Below are positions 8,708 through 17,797 of a DNA stretch of 36,481 bases, piece after piece. Position 1 is the stretch's first letter, and the number at the start of each line of letters is the position of its first letter. The notes below the pieces were generated by a model. It worked only from the letters and a program-made list of their open reading frames with translations. It had not been told where the DNA came from and ran no database searches. Location: assembly GCA_964641175.1 (NCBI GenBank), contig CAZXLJ010000020.1, positions 1-36,481 of the forward strand, in the 5' to 3' direction. Both the position numbers and the translations under genes were made by a program. The stretch comes from CAYNST01 sp964641175. GTDB lineage: Bacteria; Pseudomonadota; Gammaproteobacteria; Pseudomonadales; Cellvibrionaceae.

Positions 8708-10366
8708 CTACATTGCTGTGTAGTTGGGCCCGCCGCCGCCCTCGGGTGTCACCCAGGTGATGTTTTGCGCCGGATCTTTGATGTCACATGTTTTGCAATG
8801 GACGCAGTTCTGGGCATTGATCTGGAATCGCGGCTTGGCATCGGCAGCTCTCACGACTTCATATACCGCCGCCGGGCAATAGCGCTGGGCGGGCTCGTCA
8901 AACTCTGGGAGGTTTTTCTGTATCGGAATTTCCGTGGAACCCAGTAAAAGGTGGCAGGGCTGGTCTTCCTCATGGTTGGTATTGGATAAATAAACCGAGC
9001 TCAGCCGGTCGAAACTCAACGCGCCATCAGGTTTCGGGTAAGTAATCTTCGGCGCCGTCGCGACCGGTTCCAGGGTCGCATGGTCCGGCCTCGAGTCCCG
9101 CATGGTCCACGGCAGGCGGCCACCGAACAGGTTGATGTCCACAAAACTATAGGCACCGCCCCAGAACGACCCCCAGCGATGCATGGACGGACCGAAATTG
9201 CGCTGTTTTTGCAGCTCTTCCCAGGCCCAACTGGCGCGCCAGGCGCTTTCGAATTCCTTGAGGGCAAGCAACTCCCGATCCTCGGCAACGGCCCGGGCAA
9301 CGACCTCCGCTGCAACCATGCCGGACTTCATGGCGGTGTGGCAGCCTTTGATCTTTGCGTTATTCAGGGTGCCGGCATCATCACCCAACAGCAGACCACC
9401 AGGAAAATGCATCTGTGGCTGCGACTGCAGTCCGCCCTTGACGACCGCCCGGGCTCCATAGCTCACCCGCTCGCCGCCGGCCAGGTGAGATTTGATAACC
9501 GGATGATGCTTAAATCGCTGGAACTCTTCGAAAGGACTCAGATGTGGATTCGAATACGAAAGATCGGTGATGAGACCCACGGCGACCAGGCTGTCTTCGA
9601 GATGGTAGAGAAAACCGCCGCCGGTTGACGCGGTTTCAGACAGCGGCCAGCCGGCAGTGTGGACCACCAGCCCCGGCCGTGCCTGCGCCGCCGGGATTTT
9701 CCAGATTTCCTTGATGCCAAGTCCGTAATGTTGCGGGTCGCGCCCCTGATCGAGTTGATACCGATGGATGAGCCGTTTGCCGAGGTGGCCGCGGCAGCCT
9801 TCACAAAACAGGGTGAATCTGGCGGTCAGGTCCATCCCCGGGGCGAAACCTGGCTTACGGTTTCCCAGGGCATCGATGCCCATGTCCCCCGTCGCAATCC
9901 CTCGCACGGCACCTTCGTCGGTATAGAGAATGTCGGCCGCGGGGATGCCCGGAAAAATATCCACACCCAGCTGCTCGGCCTGTTCTGCGAGCCATCGGCA
10001 CAATTTGCCCAGGCTGATAATATAATTGCCATGATTTTTCATGGTCGCCGGTGTGATTGCAGCCGGCAGCCTGCGGCCGCTGTCAGCCGAATTCAGCCAG
10101 TAAACTTCGTCCTGGCTGACTTTGGTGGTGAGAGGTGCCTCGCGCGCTGCCCAGTCGGGGAAAAGTTCGGCGAGAGCGGTCGGCTCGAATACGGCCCCTG
10201 ACATGATATGCGCGCCGACTTCTGACCCCTTTTCCACCACGCACACCGAAATGTCTGGCGCGATCTGTTTCAGGCGGCATGCGGCGCTCAAGCCGGCCGG
10301 GCCCGCCCCCACGATCACGACATCGTATGGCATGGATTCCCGTTCTGAATTAATATCGTCACTCAT
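8708..10366 (-). CDS. electron transfer flavoprotein-ubiquinone oxidoreductase (552 aa)
   Basis: Peripheral inner-membrane FAD/[4Fe-4S] enzyme that passes electrons from reduced ETF to ubiquinone. The N-terminal Rossmann dinucleotide motif VVIVGAGPAGLSAAC (about 16-30) binds FAD. The C-terminal cluster cysteines are visible at about 497 (YCPAAVYEV), 521, 524 and 527 (CVHCKTC), followed by the typical end ITWVTPEGGGGPNYTAM. Length is normal for bacterial ETF-QO. The ATG at 10366 has GAGGA about 7 nt upstream. It is divergent from etfB-etfA, its electron donors, which reinforces the call. A single ferredoxin-like domain plus FAD domain in one chain is the standard ETF-QO form, not the split FixCX form. 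Confidence 0.96.
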   Translation of the reverse strand: MSDDINSERESMPYDVVIVGAGPAGLSAACRLKQIAPDISVCVVEKGSEVGAHIMSGAVFEPTALAELFPDWAAREAPLTTKVSQDEVYWLNSADSGRRLPAAITPATMKNHGNYIISLGKLCRWLAEQAEQLGVDIFPGIPAADILYTDEGAVRGIATGDMGIDALGNRKPGFAPGMDLTARFTLFCEGCRGHLGKRLIHRYQLDQGRDPQHYGLGIKEIWKIPAAQARPGLVVHTAGWPLSETASTGGGFLYHLEDSLVAVGLITDLSYSNPHLSPFEEFQRFKHHPVIKSHLAGGERVSYGARAVVKGGLQSQPQMHFPGGLLLGDDAGTLNNAKIKGCHTAMKSGMVAAEVVARAVAEDRELLALKEFESAWRASWAWEELQKQRNFGPSMHRWGSFWGGAYSFVDINLFGGRLPWTMRDSRPDHATLEPVATAPKITYPKPDGALSFDRLSSVYLSNTNHEEDQPCHLLLGSTEIPIQKNLPEFDEPAQRYCPAAVYEVVRAADAKPRFQINAQNCVHCKTCDIKDPAQNITWVTPEGGGGPNYTAM

Positions 10367-10693
10367 TTTATGTCCTCGTCCCCAAAATGGCAGAGTGTCC
10401 GGAAGGTCAGCGCCAGCAGATAAACAGTGACGCCCGGTGCGCGGGGTTTATCGTAGTAGCGAGCCATGGAAGTTGATCGGTCCTCTGGACGGCCCGGTTG
10501 CAGACCCGCAGTTTACAATAAGTACTACCTTACGAAAGGGCACATTTGCGACAGGTCGTAATCAGACGGTTGCCTGGCTAAAGCAGGTACTCCGTTAAAA
10601 CCGGCGTTGTCGGGTCGCGGACCCGGCTGCCCCAGAAATATACGCAGTGATGCGCAGGGCGCATCCGGCATCAGCCTAGGAGTTACAAGAAGC
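10367..10693. other. 327-bp divergent promoter region, ETF-QO / etfBA
   Basis: No gene found. It must hold the promoters of both the ETF-QO gene (minus) and etfBA (plus). No sigma70 hexamer pair stands out clearly. The recognisable elements are an inverted repeat at 10649-10665 and the etfB Shine-Dalgarno AGGAG at 10679-10683. Confidence 0.5.
10649..10665. repeat. perfect inverted repeat in the etfB leader
   Basis: GATGCGC (10649-10655) and GCGCATC (10659-10665) form a perfect 7-bp stem with an AGG spacer, ending 13 nt before the etfB Shine-Dalgarno. It could be a compact mRNA hairpin or an operator. Confidence 0.4.
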
Positions 10694-11446
10694 ATGAAGA
10701 TACTGGTCCCGATCAAACGAGTGGTGGATTTCAACGTTAAGGTCCGCCCCAAAACGGACGGTTCTGACGTCGATATTGCCAACGTAAAGATGGCCATCAA
10801 TCCGTTTTGCGAAATTGCTGTAGAAGAGGCGGTCCGGTTGAAGGAACGCGGTATAGCCAGTGAAGTCGTGGTGGTTTCCATCGGTGAATCCAGGTCGCAG
10901 GAACAGCTGCGCGCCGCACTGGCCCTCGGCGCTGACCGGGCGTTGCTGGTGGAATCAGCAGAATCTCTGCAACCCTTGATGATCGCCAAGCTGCTACGGG
11001 CGGTGGTAGAAAAGGAAAGTCCCCAACTGGTAATTATGGGCAAGCAGTCGATCGACGGTGACAACAATCAGACCGGCCAGATGCTGGCAGGACTTTTAGG
11101 GTGGTCGCAGGGCACTTTTGCTTCAGCAATCAATGTTCAAGATAGTGAAGTTGAAGTAACCCGGGAAATTGATGGCGGATTACAGGTGCTTCAGCTGAAG
11201 TTGCCCGCCGTCATAACCACCGACCTGCGGTTGAATGAACCGCGTTACGCCAGTCTGCCCAATATCATGAAAGCCAAAAAGAAGCCCCTGGAAGTTGTCC
11301 CTGTCGCAGATCTCGGCGTCACGGATAAAAACCGTGTCTCCCTGTTGCGAGTCGAGTTACCGGCTAGTCGCAAAGCGGGAATAAAGGTCAAGAGCGTTGA
11401 CGAACTGATCGAAAAACTCAAGAACGAAGCGAAGGTGATTTCATGA
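10694..11446 (+). CDS. etfB: electron transfer flavoprotein subunit beta (250 aa)
   Basis: Small subunit of the soluble ETF heterodimer, which accepts electrons from acyl-CoA and other dehydrogenases and hands them to ETF-QO. It begins with the family's MKILVPIKRVVDFNVKVRPK and contains the beta-subunit signature around VEEAVRLKERG, ALALGADRALLVE and VIMGKQSIDGDNNQTGQMLAGLLGW. The ATG at 10694 was chosen over an upstream in-frame ATG at 10607, because it matches the conserved N-terminus and has AGGAG 10 nt upstream. It overlaps etfA by 4 bp (ATGA), indicating translational coupling. Confidence 0.97.
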   Translation: MKILVPIKRVVDFNVKVRPKTDGSDVDIANVKMAINPFCEIAVEEAVRLKERGIASEVVVVSIGESRSQEQLRAALALGADRALLVESAESLQPLMIAKLLRAVVEKESPQLVIMGKQSIDGDNNQTGQMLAGLLGWSQGTFASAINVQDSEVEVTREIDGGLQVLQLKLPAVITTDLRLNEPRYASLPNIMKAKKKPLEVVPVADLGVTDKNRVSLLRVELPASRKAGIKVKSVDELIEKLKNEAKVIS

Positions 11447-12372
11447 GCGTACTGGTAATTGCGGAACATGACGGGGCAGCCCTGAAGTCTGGCACTCTCA
11501 ACGCAGTCACTGCGGCCAAATTGCTGGGCGGGGAAGTCCATGTACTGGTAGCAGGTTGGCAGTGTGATCCGGTTGTTCAGGCCGCGAGCCGGATAGACGG
11601 GGTAACACAGGTTCTGCATGTAGCGGCGCCGCACCTTGAAACTCAGCTGGCAGAAGAGGTGAGCGGGGCAATTGACGCCGCAGCGGGCGGCTACACAGCC
11701 CTCGTGGCGCCTGCTACAACATTTGGAAAAAATGTGATACCCAGAGTCGGTGCGCTGCTGGATGTACAGCCCATCACCGATATCGTCGGGATTGAATCAC
11801 CGGATACCTTCAAGCGTCCGGTCTACGCGGGTAATGTCATTGCTACGGTCAGGTCCGCTGATGCAATCAAAGTGCTGACTGTCCGCACAACTGCGTTCGA
11901 CAAAGCTGCAGAGCAAGCCGCAGAGGCGCCGGTGCGTCAGGTAGAGGCACCGCAGCGCCTCGGTCTCAGCGAATTGAAAAGCGAACAGCTGGCCGTGTCC
12001 GAAAGGCCCGAGCTTACCGCTGCGAAGGTGGTGGTCTCTGGCGGCCGGGCCCTTGGCAGCGCGGATAATTTCAAGATGATCTACGAACTTGCCGACAAAC
12101 TCGGCGCAGCGGTCGGCGCGTCCCGGGCGGCGGTTGATGCCGGCTTTGTGGCCAACGATCTGCAGGTTGGACAGACCGGCAAAATTGTAGCGCCCGAACT
12201 CTACATTGCCATCGGAATTTCCGGCGCCATTCAACATCTGGCGGGGATGCAGGACTCGCGGGTAATCGTGGCGATCAACAAGGATGCCGACGCGCCCATA
12301 TTCCAGATTGCCGATTACGGTCTGGTCGCCGACATCTTTGAAGCCGTCCCGGAACTGACCCGCAAGGTGTGA
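11443..12372 (+). CDS. etfA: electron transfer flavoprotein subunit alpha (309 aa)
   Basis: Large ETF subunit carrying the FAD. The C-terminal FAD-binding domain is plain: VVSGGRALGSADNFKMI, GAAVGASRAAVDAGF, VGQTGKIVAPELYIAIGISG, AIQHLAGMQDSRVIVAIN and KDADAPIFQIADYGLVAD. The N-terminal domain starts MSVLVIAEHDG as in typical alpha subunits. Its start codon overlaps the etfB stop (ATGA), so the two subunits are made in equal ratio. The product acts in the cytosol with the ETF-QO encoded 1 kb away on the other strand. Confidence 0.97.
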   Translation: MSVLVIAEHDGAALKSGTLNAVTAAKLLGGEVHVLVAGWQCDPVVQAASRIDGVTQVLHVAAPHLETQLAEEVSGAIDAAAGGYTALVAPATTFGKNVIPRVGALLDVQPITDIVGIESPDTFKRPVYAGNVIATVRSADAIKVLTVRTTAFDKAAEQAAEAPVRQVEAPQRLGLSELKSEQLAVSERPELTAAKVVVSGGRALGSADNFKMIYELADKLGAAVGASRAAVDAGFVANDLQVGQTGKIVAPELYIAIGISGAIQHLAGMQDSRVIVAINKDADAPIFQIADYGLVADIFEAVPELTRKV

Positions 12373-12452
12373 GTCGCTGCGCGAGCGGGGGGTACCCGTG
12401 GCGCGCAGCTACCGCAAGGCAAAAATGGTGCTGAACGCCTGGCACCGATCAA

Positions 12453-12471
12453 GCCCAGGCTGCACCTGGGC
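12453..12471. terminator. hairpin downstream of etfA
   Basis: GCCCAGG (12453-12459) pairs perfectly with CCTGGGC (12465-12471) around CTGCA, 80 bp after the etfA stop and 71 bp before the next gene. No T-run follows, so a true intrinsic terminator is uncertain. Confidence 0.3.
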
Positions 12472-12542
12472 AATCCCAATCCGGTCAATCGCAAAGACCA
12501 CTTCCAGCGGTGATTCACAGGTGAAATGCCCAGGGCGGACCG

Positions 12543-14657
12543 ATGCTGAATTTCTTTGAACCGCATTCTAAAGTTCAGAAAAATCGCCAGATAATCCGGC
12601 TGACTGACGCCAGAATGGCAAAGTACAGCCGGCGCGGGATTATCTCCAATTTCCTGATATTTATTCTCTGCCTGATCTTCGAGCCGGCGTTTTATCAGAA
12701 GCATCCCAGCTTGACGATGATGCTTTCATCCGGACTTTTTCTCCTGACCGTATTGCGCGGGTATCTGCTTTTTCGCTTTGAAGCCATCTACCCGCGCGCG
12801 CCTTCCGCCTGGAGACAGAAATATTTTATCGTTACGCTGCTTGGCGCCTGTTGGTGGGCCGTGATTCTGGGCAGTTTTACGTTGACGCTGGATCTTGCCG
12901 GGATGGCTCCATTGCTTTGGCTTTATACCGTTGTGTTTTTTGCGATTACTGCCAATGCGTTTGCGCCTTATCAAAAATTTCTATCGATCTATCAGTTCAT
13001 TGGCATTGTCCCTGCAGCCGCCTGCACTTTTTTTATCGGAGAGCTCACCGGAGTTTTCTATGGGCTGATATTGCTGATGTTTTATTGGACCTTGAACCAT
13101 CACTGCGAAATCACCTCGCGGAGCTATTGGGACCTGCAGGAGGCCAGCTTTAACTTGTCGCAACGCGCGGAGTCCATCGAAGAGGAAAAACGCGATTCGC
13201 GCGCATCATTGTCATTGACGCGTGATTTCGTGAACCTGCTTGACGACAAGCTGCGGATCCTCTTCGACGACAATTCCGGTGAACTTGCTGGCACCTGGAG
13301 AGATACGCCGGCAGGGCGGCATCGCATTGACCATTTGCGGCAGCGGGTAGAGGCGTTTCGACGGGTGTTGAACAAGGATTTAACCAGTCACCTGGTCACA
13401 TTCAACGCGGCGCATTTCCTGCATTTTCTGACGGCGCGGCAAGTGGACGACGCCGAGGAATCGGCAATCGAACTGGAAATCGCTATCTCGCCGGCACTGC
13501 CCGTGCATCTTCAGGGCGAAGCGGCGCGACTCGGCGAAATTGTCAGCCTGATGCTAAAAAGCATCATTGAGCAGTCCGGCGAATGCCTGCTGTTTGTCGA
13601 AGCAGACTACCTGCGGGAATCAGACAACACCGGGGAATTGCAGATTGCTTTTTCCCGGCACTCGCAGGCGGCGAAGAAGGGGTTTTTCAACGAGCCCTCC
13701 ACCCAGACGGTGTATTCGGATCTTGATCTTCTGGTCGCCAAGGGTTTAGCCGAAAGCCTGAACGGGTCGCTGCAGCTGGAAACGCAGGAGATGCGTGAAG
13801 GAAAGTGCCTGCGCTTGCGCATTCCTTTGCATGTGGCTGGGAACAGCCCCGAGCGCGATTACTCCAGGCCGCCGTATAAAGGCCGTAATATCCTGCTGAT
13901 TCACCCGCAGGCCCGCTGGCTCGACAATAAACGGCTGGAAATGTCCATCCTGGGGTTCGAGGTGGAGACGACGACGGAATATCGCAAAGCGCTCAAGATC
14001 CTCGCCGGTTCTCTCGTCAATGGCAAAATGATCGAGAGTGTTATGTACGGTGCTTTCCCGGGTGACGAAACCGCGGTCCAGTTTTGCAATGATCTGCTGG
14101 ATCATCCGGAATTGAAATACACTCACCACTTCGTTATCGCCTCGGCTCCGGCACACAAATATTTTCATTCAAGAGTGGCGCGGAACTCGCCCATTGTGCA
14201 CTTCATCCACCGCCCCAGCGGACTGTTTGAACTCGAAATCGCCCTTACGCCGGTGTTCGATACCGTAGTGCCGGGTACCACCAGCAAACCGGGGGTGGCC
14301 TCAGTTTTGTGGATAGCGGCCGGGAAAGCCGTAAGCGGCCCGGCAACCAGCGAATCGCAGTCGCTTTCAATCACTCGCGTGGTGGATCTGAAAATGCTGG
14401 AAAAGCATCTGGAAGAGCAGCCATTCGCCCTCTATGTGGTGGAACATACCGGATTTGAGGATCTGAACTTCATTCAGGTTATCCGAAGCCATATCAGGTC
14501 CCAGGGTCCGGCCGCGGTCAGACCAATTGTCGGCGTGGGCCCGGGGAATGCGCAGCTTTCCATGTTGGAGGCCGGCGCCGACCATTTTATAGAGATAGAC
14601 AAGCTGGCTTCAGGCGATACGCGTGAGCTGCGCTACTGGGTGAGCGGGCGGGTATGA
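12543..14657 (+). CDS. membrane protein resembling a degenerate hybrid histidine kinase (704 aa)
   Basis: Six predicted membrane segments lie at about 33-50, 58-77, 94-113, 123-140, 147-165 and 170-187. A coiled-coil-like stretch (195-245), a histidine-kinase-like core (to ~430) and two receiver-like domains (about 447-575 and 584-700) follow. The kinase signatures look eroded. Where a dimerisation helix would have SHE, the sequence reads LTRDF (Arg227 in place of His). The N-box Asn is absent (LGEIVSLMLKSII) and no DxGxG is present. The receiver acceptor Asp positions align to Tyr502 (VMYGAFP) and Glu634 (LYVVEHTG). It is therefore probably not a phosphorelay kinase but a signalling or scaffold pseudo-kinase; the alignment was done by eye. 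The start is ATG at 12543 with only a weak GGCGGA; Met25 is an alternative. It is flanked by etfA upstream and convergent xthA (32 bp away). Confidence 0.65.
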   Translation: MLNFFEPHSKVQKNRQIIRLTDARMAKYSRRGIISNFLIFILCLIFEPAFYQKHPSLTMMLSSGLFLLTVLRGYLLFRFEAIYPRAPSAWRQKYFIVTLLGACWWAVILGSFTLTLDLAGMAPLLWLYTVVFFAITANAFAPYQKFLSIYQFIGIVPAAACTFFIGELTGVFYGLILLMFYWTLNHHCEITSRSYWDLQEASFNLSQRAESIEEEKRDSRASLSLTRDFVNLLDDKLRILFDDNSGELAGTWRDTPAGRHRIDHLRQRVEAFRRVLNKDLTSHLVTFNAAHFLHFLTARQVDDAEESAIELEIAISPALPVHLQGEAARLGEIVSLMLKSIIEQSGECLLFVEADYLRESDNTGELQIAFSRHSQAAKKGFFNEPSTQTVYSDLDLLVAKGLAESLNGSLQLETQEMREGKCLRLRIPLHVAGNSPERDYSRPPYKGRNILLIHPQARWLDNKRLEMSILGFEVETTTEYRKALKILAGSLVNGKMIESVMYGAFPGDETAVQFCNDLLDHPELKYTHHFVIASAPAHKYFHSRVARNSPIVHFIHRPSGLFELEIALTPVFDTVVPGTTSKPGVASVLWIAAGKAVSGPATSESQSLSITRVVDLKMLEKHLEEQPFALYVVEHTGFEDLNFIQVIRSHIRSQGPAAVRPIVGVGPGNAQLSMLEAGADHFIEIDKLASGDTRELRYWVSGRV

Positions 14658-14689
14658 AGTATGAGCCGACCGTATGGCCTATGGCCGAC

Positions 14690-15505
14690 TTAAATGGAGA
14701 ATTCCGCCCACACGGGACAATGGTCAGAGGGCCGCTCCATCGCGCGAATTTCATAATCAATGTCTGCTCCGATGCAGCGGCTTGCCAGCGTCGGCGTGGC
14801 CAGAATCAAGTCGATACGCAGCCCTCTCCTCGGTTCTCGTTCGAAACCGCGGCTGCGATAATCAAACCAGCTGAACCGATCGTTCCTGTCCGGGTGCTTC
14901 ACTCTATAGGTGTCCACCAAGCCCCATTGCAGCAGTTGTTGCAGCCACTCGCGCTCTTCTGGCAGGAAACTGCATTTGCCCGTCTTTAACCAGCGCTTGC
15001 GGTTGTCTTCGCCAATGCCGATATCAAGATCCGTGTGCGACACGTTCATATCACCCATGACGATAACGCGGTCGTCGCCGCAGTGGCTGTCTCCCAGGTG
15101 CTGCAGCAGGTCGGCATAATAACGGCGCTTGTTGGGGAACTTGATCGGGTGCTCGCGCGATTCTCCCTGAGGAAAATATCCGTTGAGCACGGTGATGTCC
15201 GAGCCGTCCGGCAGAGTGAAGCACCCCCCGATAAAACGCTTTTGCGCGTCTTCCTCGTCGGAAACAAATCCCTTGATAACTCTCTTGAAGGGCAGACGAG
15301 ACAGCAATGCGACGCCGTAATGCGTTTTCTGTCCGGTAAACTCTATGTGATACCCGTGATCGGCCAGCGCAGCGAGCGGAAACTCACTGTCGGCGACCTT
15401 GGTTTCCTGTAATCCAATGAAATCGGGCTGGTATTTGTGAATCACCGCTTCGACTTGATGCAAGCGTGAGCGGATGCTGTTGACATTGAAGGATACGCAC
15501 TTCAT
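14690..15505 (-). CDS. xthA: exodeoxyribonuclease III (271 aa)
   Basis: AP endonuclease and 3'-5' exonuclease of base-excision repair; cytosolic, Mg-dependent. All exonuclease III motifs are present: MKCVSFNVNSIRSR start, GLQETK (metal Glu34), GYFPQGES, MGDMNVSHTDLDIG (catalytic Asp/Asn), FSWFDYRSRGF, GLRIDLILA and the terminal SDHCPVW with the catalytic His. The ATG at 15505 was preferred over an upstream TTG at 15541, because it reproduces the E. coli N-terminus exactly. It lies between two genes of different function; convergent with the sensor-like gene, downstream of prc on the same strand but separated by a terminator. Confidence 0.96.
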   Translation of the reverse strand: MKCVSFNVNSIRSRLHQVEAVIHKYQPDFIGLQETKVADSEFPLAALADHGYHIEFTGQKTHYGVALLSRLPFKRVIKGFVSDEEDAQKRFIGGCFTLPDGSDITVLNGYFPQGESREHPIKFPNKRRYYADLLQHLGDSHCGDDRVIVMGDMNVSHTDLDIGIGEDNRKRWLKTGKCSFLPEEREWLQQLLQWGLVDTYRVKHPDRNDRFSWFDYRSRGFEREPRRGLRIDLILATPTLASRCIGADIDYEIRAMERPSDHCPVWAEFSI

Positions 15506-15543
15506 CGGAGTCAGCGCCAGGTTGATACGTGTCAAATTCAAGC

Positions 15544-15570
15544 AAAAACGCAGTCCGTTCAGGGACTGCG
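15544..15570 (-). terminator. Rho-independent terminator of prc
   Basis: CGCAGTCC (15549-15556) pairs perfectly with GGACTGCG (15563-15570) around GTTCAG. On the minus strand the stem is followed by TTTTTGC. It lies 33 bp after the prc stop, so it ends the prc transcript before xthA. Confidence 0.75.
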
Positions 15571-15603
15571 TCAGCTCAGGAGGATAAGGTGTTCGACGGA
15601 CAA

Positions 15604-17697
15604 CTAGTTGAAATTGGCAACGCGTTGCTGATCTTGCTGGCTTAGCAGGTCAACCATGTCAATTAGTACGAATCCGGCTTCGGTCAACAGAGCATCGTCA
15701 ATGACATCAATGGCGGGCGCTTTGGCAGCCTGCGCCTCTTCGGCCGCTTCGTCTGCTTCTTCCTGTTTGCGGAAATCCGCGACTGTTTTAAATGGTTCCT
15801 GTCCTTTGGAAGCTCGCAAGGTGTTTTCCAGGTTCATCTGTACCAGCTCGAGTGCCTCTTTTTCCGCTATCCGCTCGGCTTCGTTCAAGGAGATCGTTTT
15901 TTTGTCCTTGTTCTTCTGCGTGAGGTCATACATCTGGGTTACATGGATGTATTCCGGATCCTTGGCGGCCCGTTCACTGTGACGCTTGTCCAGCTGGGGG
16001 AGCAGGCTGCTGAAATCAAAGTACGTGACATGTTTGGCCGGGCTGATCTTATCCCAGGGAAGTGCATTGTCGTAGACGGATTCCCCAACTTCTTCGTGAT
16101 CCAGAAGTACCGGCATTGCGATATCGGGAATGATGCCGCGGTGCTGGGTGCTCTCACCGGACACCCGGTAAAATTTGGACTCAGTCAACTTCAAGGCACC
16201 CTCGGGCAATTCATTCAGCAGCTGCACGGTCCCCTTGCCAAAGGACTGGGAGCCGACGATGAGTCCACGGTTGTAGTCCTGGATGGCACCGGCGAAAATC
16301 TCGGATGCCGAAGCACTCAAGCGGTTGACCAGCACGATCAGAGGACCGCGGTACATGGCACGCGAGCGTGACCGGTGGTGCTGGCTTACCCGGCCGTTGG
16401 CTTCCCGGATTTGAACCACTGGCCCCTGATCGATAAACAGGTCCGTCAGCATGGTCGCTTCCTGCAGCGAACCGCCGCCATTATCACGCAGGTCAAGAAC
16501 TATGCCTTCGACGTTTTCCTTTTCGAGTTCGCGAAGCAGCATCTGTACATCCCGGGAAGTACTGCGGTAATTCGAATCCCCGCGACGGGAGGCTTCGAAA
16601 TCGTGATAAAACGCCGGTATATCGATGATTCCCACCTTCCGCACCCTGTCACCATCCTGCACTTCCAGCACGGCCTTCTGCGCGGCCTGGTCTTCAAGCT
16701 TGACGGTTCCACGCTGAATTTCGACAATTTTGGCTTCAGTCTCTCCGGACATTACCTCGAGTTTGACGGTAGTGCCCTTCTTGCCGCGAATCAGATCGAC
16801 CACCTCATCAAGGCGCCAGCCAACGACATCAACCAGCTCGCCTTTTTCACCCTGGCCGACGCTGACAATCTTGTCGGCGGGCTTGAGCTGGCCTTGCTTG
16901 TCGGCAGGACCGCCAGCAACCAGACGGACCACCTTGGTGTGTTCGTCTTCGGACTGGAGCACTGCACCGATACCTTCAAGCTGCAACGACATGTTGATAT
17001 TGAAGTTTTCCGATGTGCGAGGGGAAAAGTAGTTCGTGTGGGGGTCGTAGAGCATGGTGAATGCGTTGATTAACGCTTCGTAAACGTCCTGGCTCTTCTG
17101 TTGTTCGACCCGGTTGAGCTGATTTTTGTAGCGCCGTACCAATGTGGTACGCGCTTCCTCGACGGTTTTGCCGGCGAGCTTCAGATTCAGAACATTTAAC
17201 TTGAGGTGTTTTTCCCACAAGTGATCTGCTTCCTTGATGTCGGCCGGCCACGGGGAATTTTTCCGGTCTTTCTCCACATGCTCTTTTGCGGTGAAATCGA
17301 ACTTGACCTCCGGATTTTCAAGGCGAGCCAGCAACCAGCGCAGACGGTGGGTTACCCGTTGCCGGTAAGTATGATAGATATCGAAACCGGGCTGCAGATT
17401 ACCTTTTTTTAGAAAATCGTCATGCCTGGTCTTGTCGGCTTCAAATTTCTTGATATCCGTTTTCAGAAAATACAACCGCCCCGGGTCAAGGCTTTCAAGA
17501 TAATCGGCAAGGAATTCTTCAGACAGAGCATCATCCAGAACCAGATTCCGATAATGACGCTTGGACAGTTTGTCGATAATGTCCAATGTCGTGATTGACT
17601 GGGAAGTGGTGGGTTTGAGAACGGTGTCGACCGCGTTAACCGGGACGACAGCTACCAAGGTAAAAGCAACAAGGATGCTGCTGAAATATGACTTCAT
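15604..17697 (-). CDS. prc: carboxy-terminal (tail-specific) processing protease (697 aa)
   Basis: Periplasmic S41A serine protease that degrades proteins from nonpolar C-termini; E. coli Prc also trims FtsI and, with NlpI, MepS. A signal peptide covers about residues 1-22. The long N-terminal helical domain characteristic of Prc is followed by a PDZ domain (about 238-325), then the protease core with LDLRDNGGGS, the nucleophile Ser in RLSASASEIFAGA (Ser463) and the general-base Lys in SFGKGTVQ (Lys488), 25 residues later as in E. coli Prc. The C-terminal DUF3340-type helical region ends with an Ala/Glu-rich stretch. ATG at 17697 was chosen; the upstream in-frame TTG at 17700 adds one residue only. 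Monocistronic with its own terminator. Confidence 0.95.
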   Translation of the reverse strand: MKSYFSSILVAFTLVAVVPVNAVDTVLKPTTSQSITTLDIIDKLSKRHYRNLVLDDALSEEFLADYLESLDPGRLYFLKTDIKKFEADKTRHDDFLKKGNLQPGFDIYHTYRQRVTHRLRWLLARLENPEVKFDFTAKEHVEKDRKNSPWPADIKEADHLWEKHLKLNVLNLKLAGKTVEEARTTLVRRYKNQLNRVEQQKSQDVYEALINAFTMLYDPHTNYFSPRTSENFNINMSLQLEGIGAVLQSEDEHTKVVRLVAGGPADKQGQLKPADKIVSVGQGEKGELVDVVGWRLDEVVDLIRGKKGTTVKLEVMSGETEAKIVEIQRGTVKLEDQAAQKAVLEVQDGDRVRKVGIIDIPAFYHDFEASRRGDSNYRSTSRDVQMLLRELEKENVEGIVLDLRDNGGGSLQEATMLTDLFIDQGPVVQIREANGRVSQHHRSRSRAMYRGPLIVLVNRLSASASEIFAGAIQDYNRGLIVGSQSFGKGTVQLLNELPEGALKLTESKFYRVSGESTQHRGIIPDIAMPVLLDHEEVGESVYDNALPWDKISPAKHVTYFDFSSLLPQLDKRHSERAAKDPEYIHVTQMYDLTQKNKDKKTISLNEAERIAEKEALELVQMNLENTLRASKGQEPFKTVADFRKQEEADEAAEEAQAAKAPAIDVIDDALLTEAGFVLIDMVDLLSQQDQQRVANFN

Positions 17698-17739
17698 CAA
17701 GTTGGATTGTCCTGCTCAATTCTTTAAAACATTTACTAT

Positions 17740-17768
17740 AACATAGCGAAAATGCGGGGAATTACCAA
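17740..17768 (-). promoter_or_regulatory. possible sigma70 promoter of prc
   Basis: On the minus strand TTGGTA (17763-17768) and TATGTT (17740-17745) are separated by 17 bp, each matching 4 of 6 consensus bases. A transcript would begin about 35 nt upstream of the prc ATG. The -35 box touches the inverted repeat at 17767-17797. Confidence 0.35.
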
Positions 17769-17797
17769 ACAGGGTGAAGCGCGGACGCGCCCTGTTT
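17767..17797. repeat. inverted repeat upstream of prc
   Basis: AAACAGGG (17767-17774) and CCCTGTTT (17790-17797) are perfect inverted 8-mers around a 15-nt GC-rich spacer that can itself fold (GCG-CGGA-CGC). No T-run on either side. It is an operator candidate or a terminator of unseen transcription. Confidence 0.4.
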
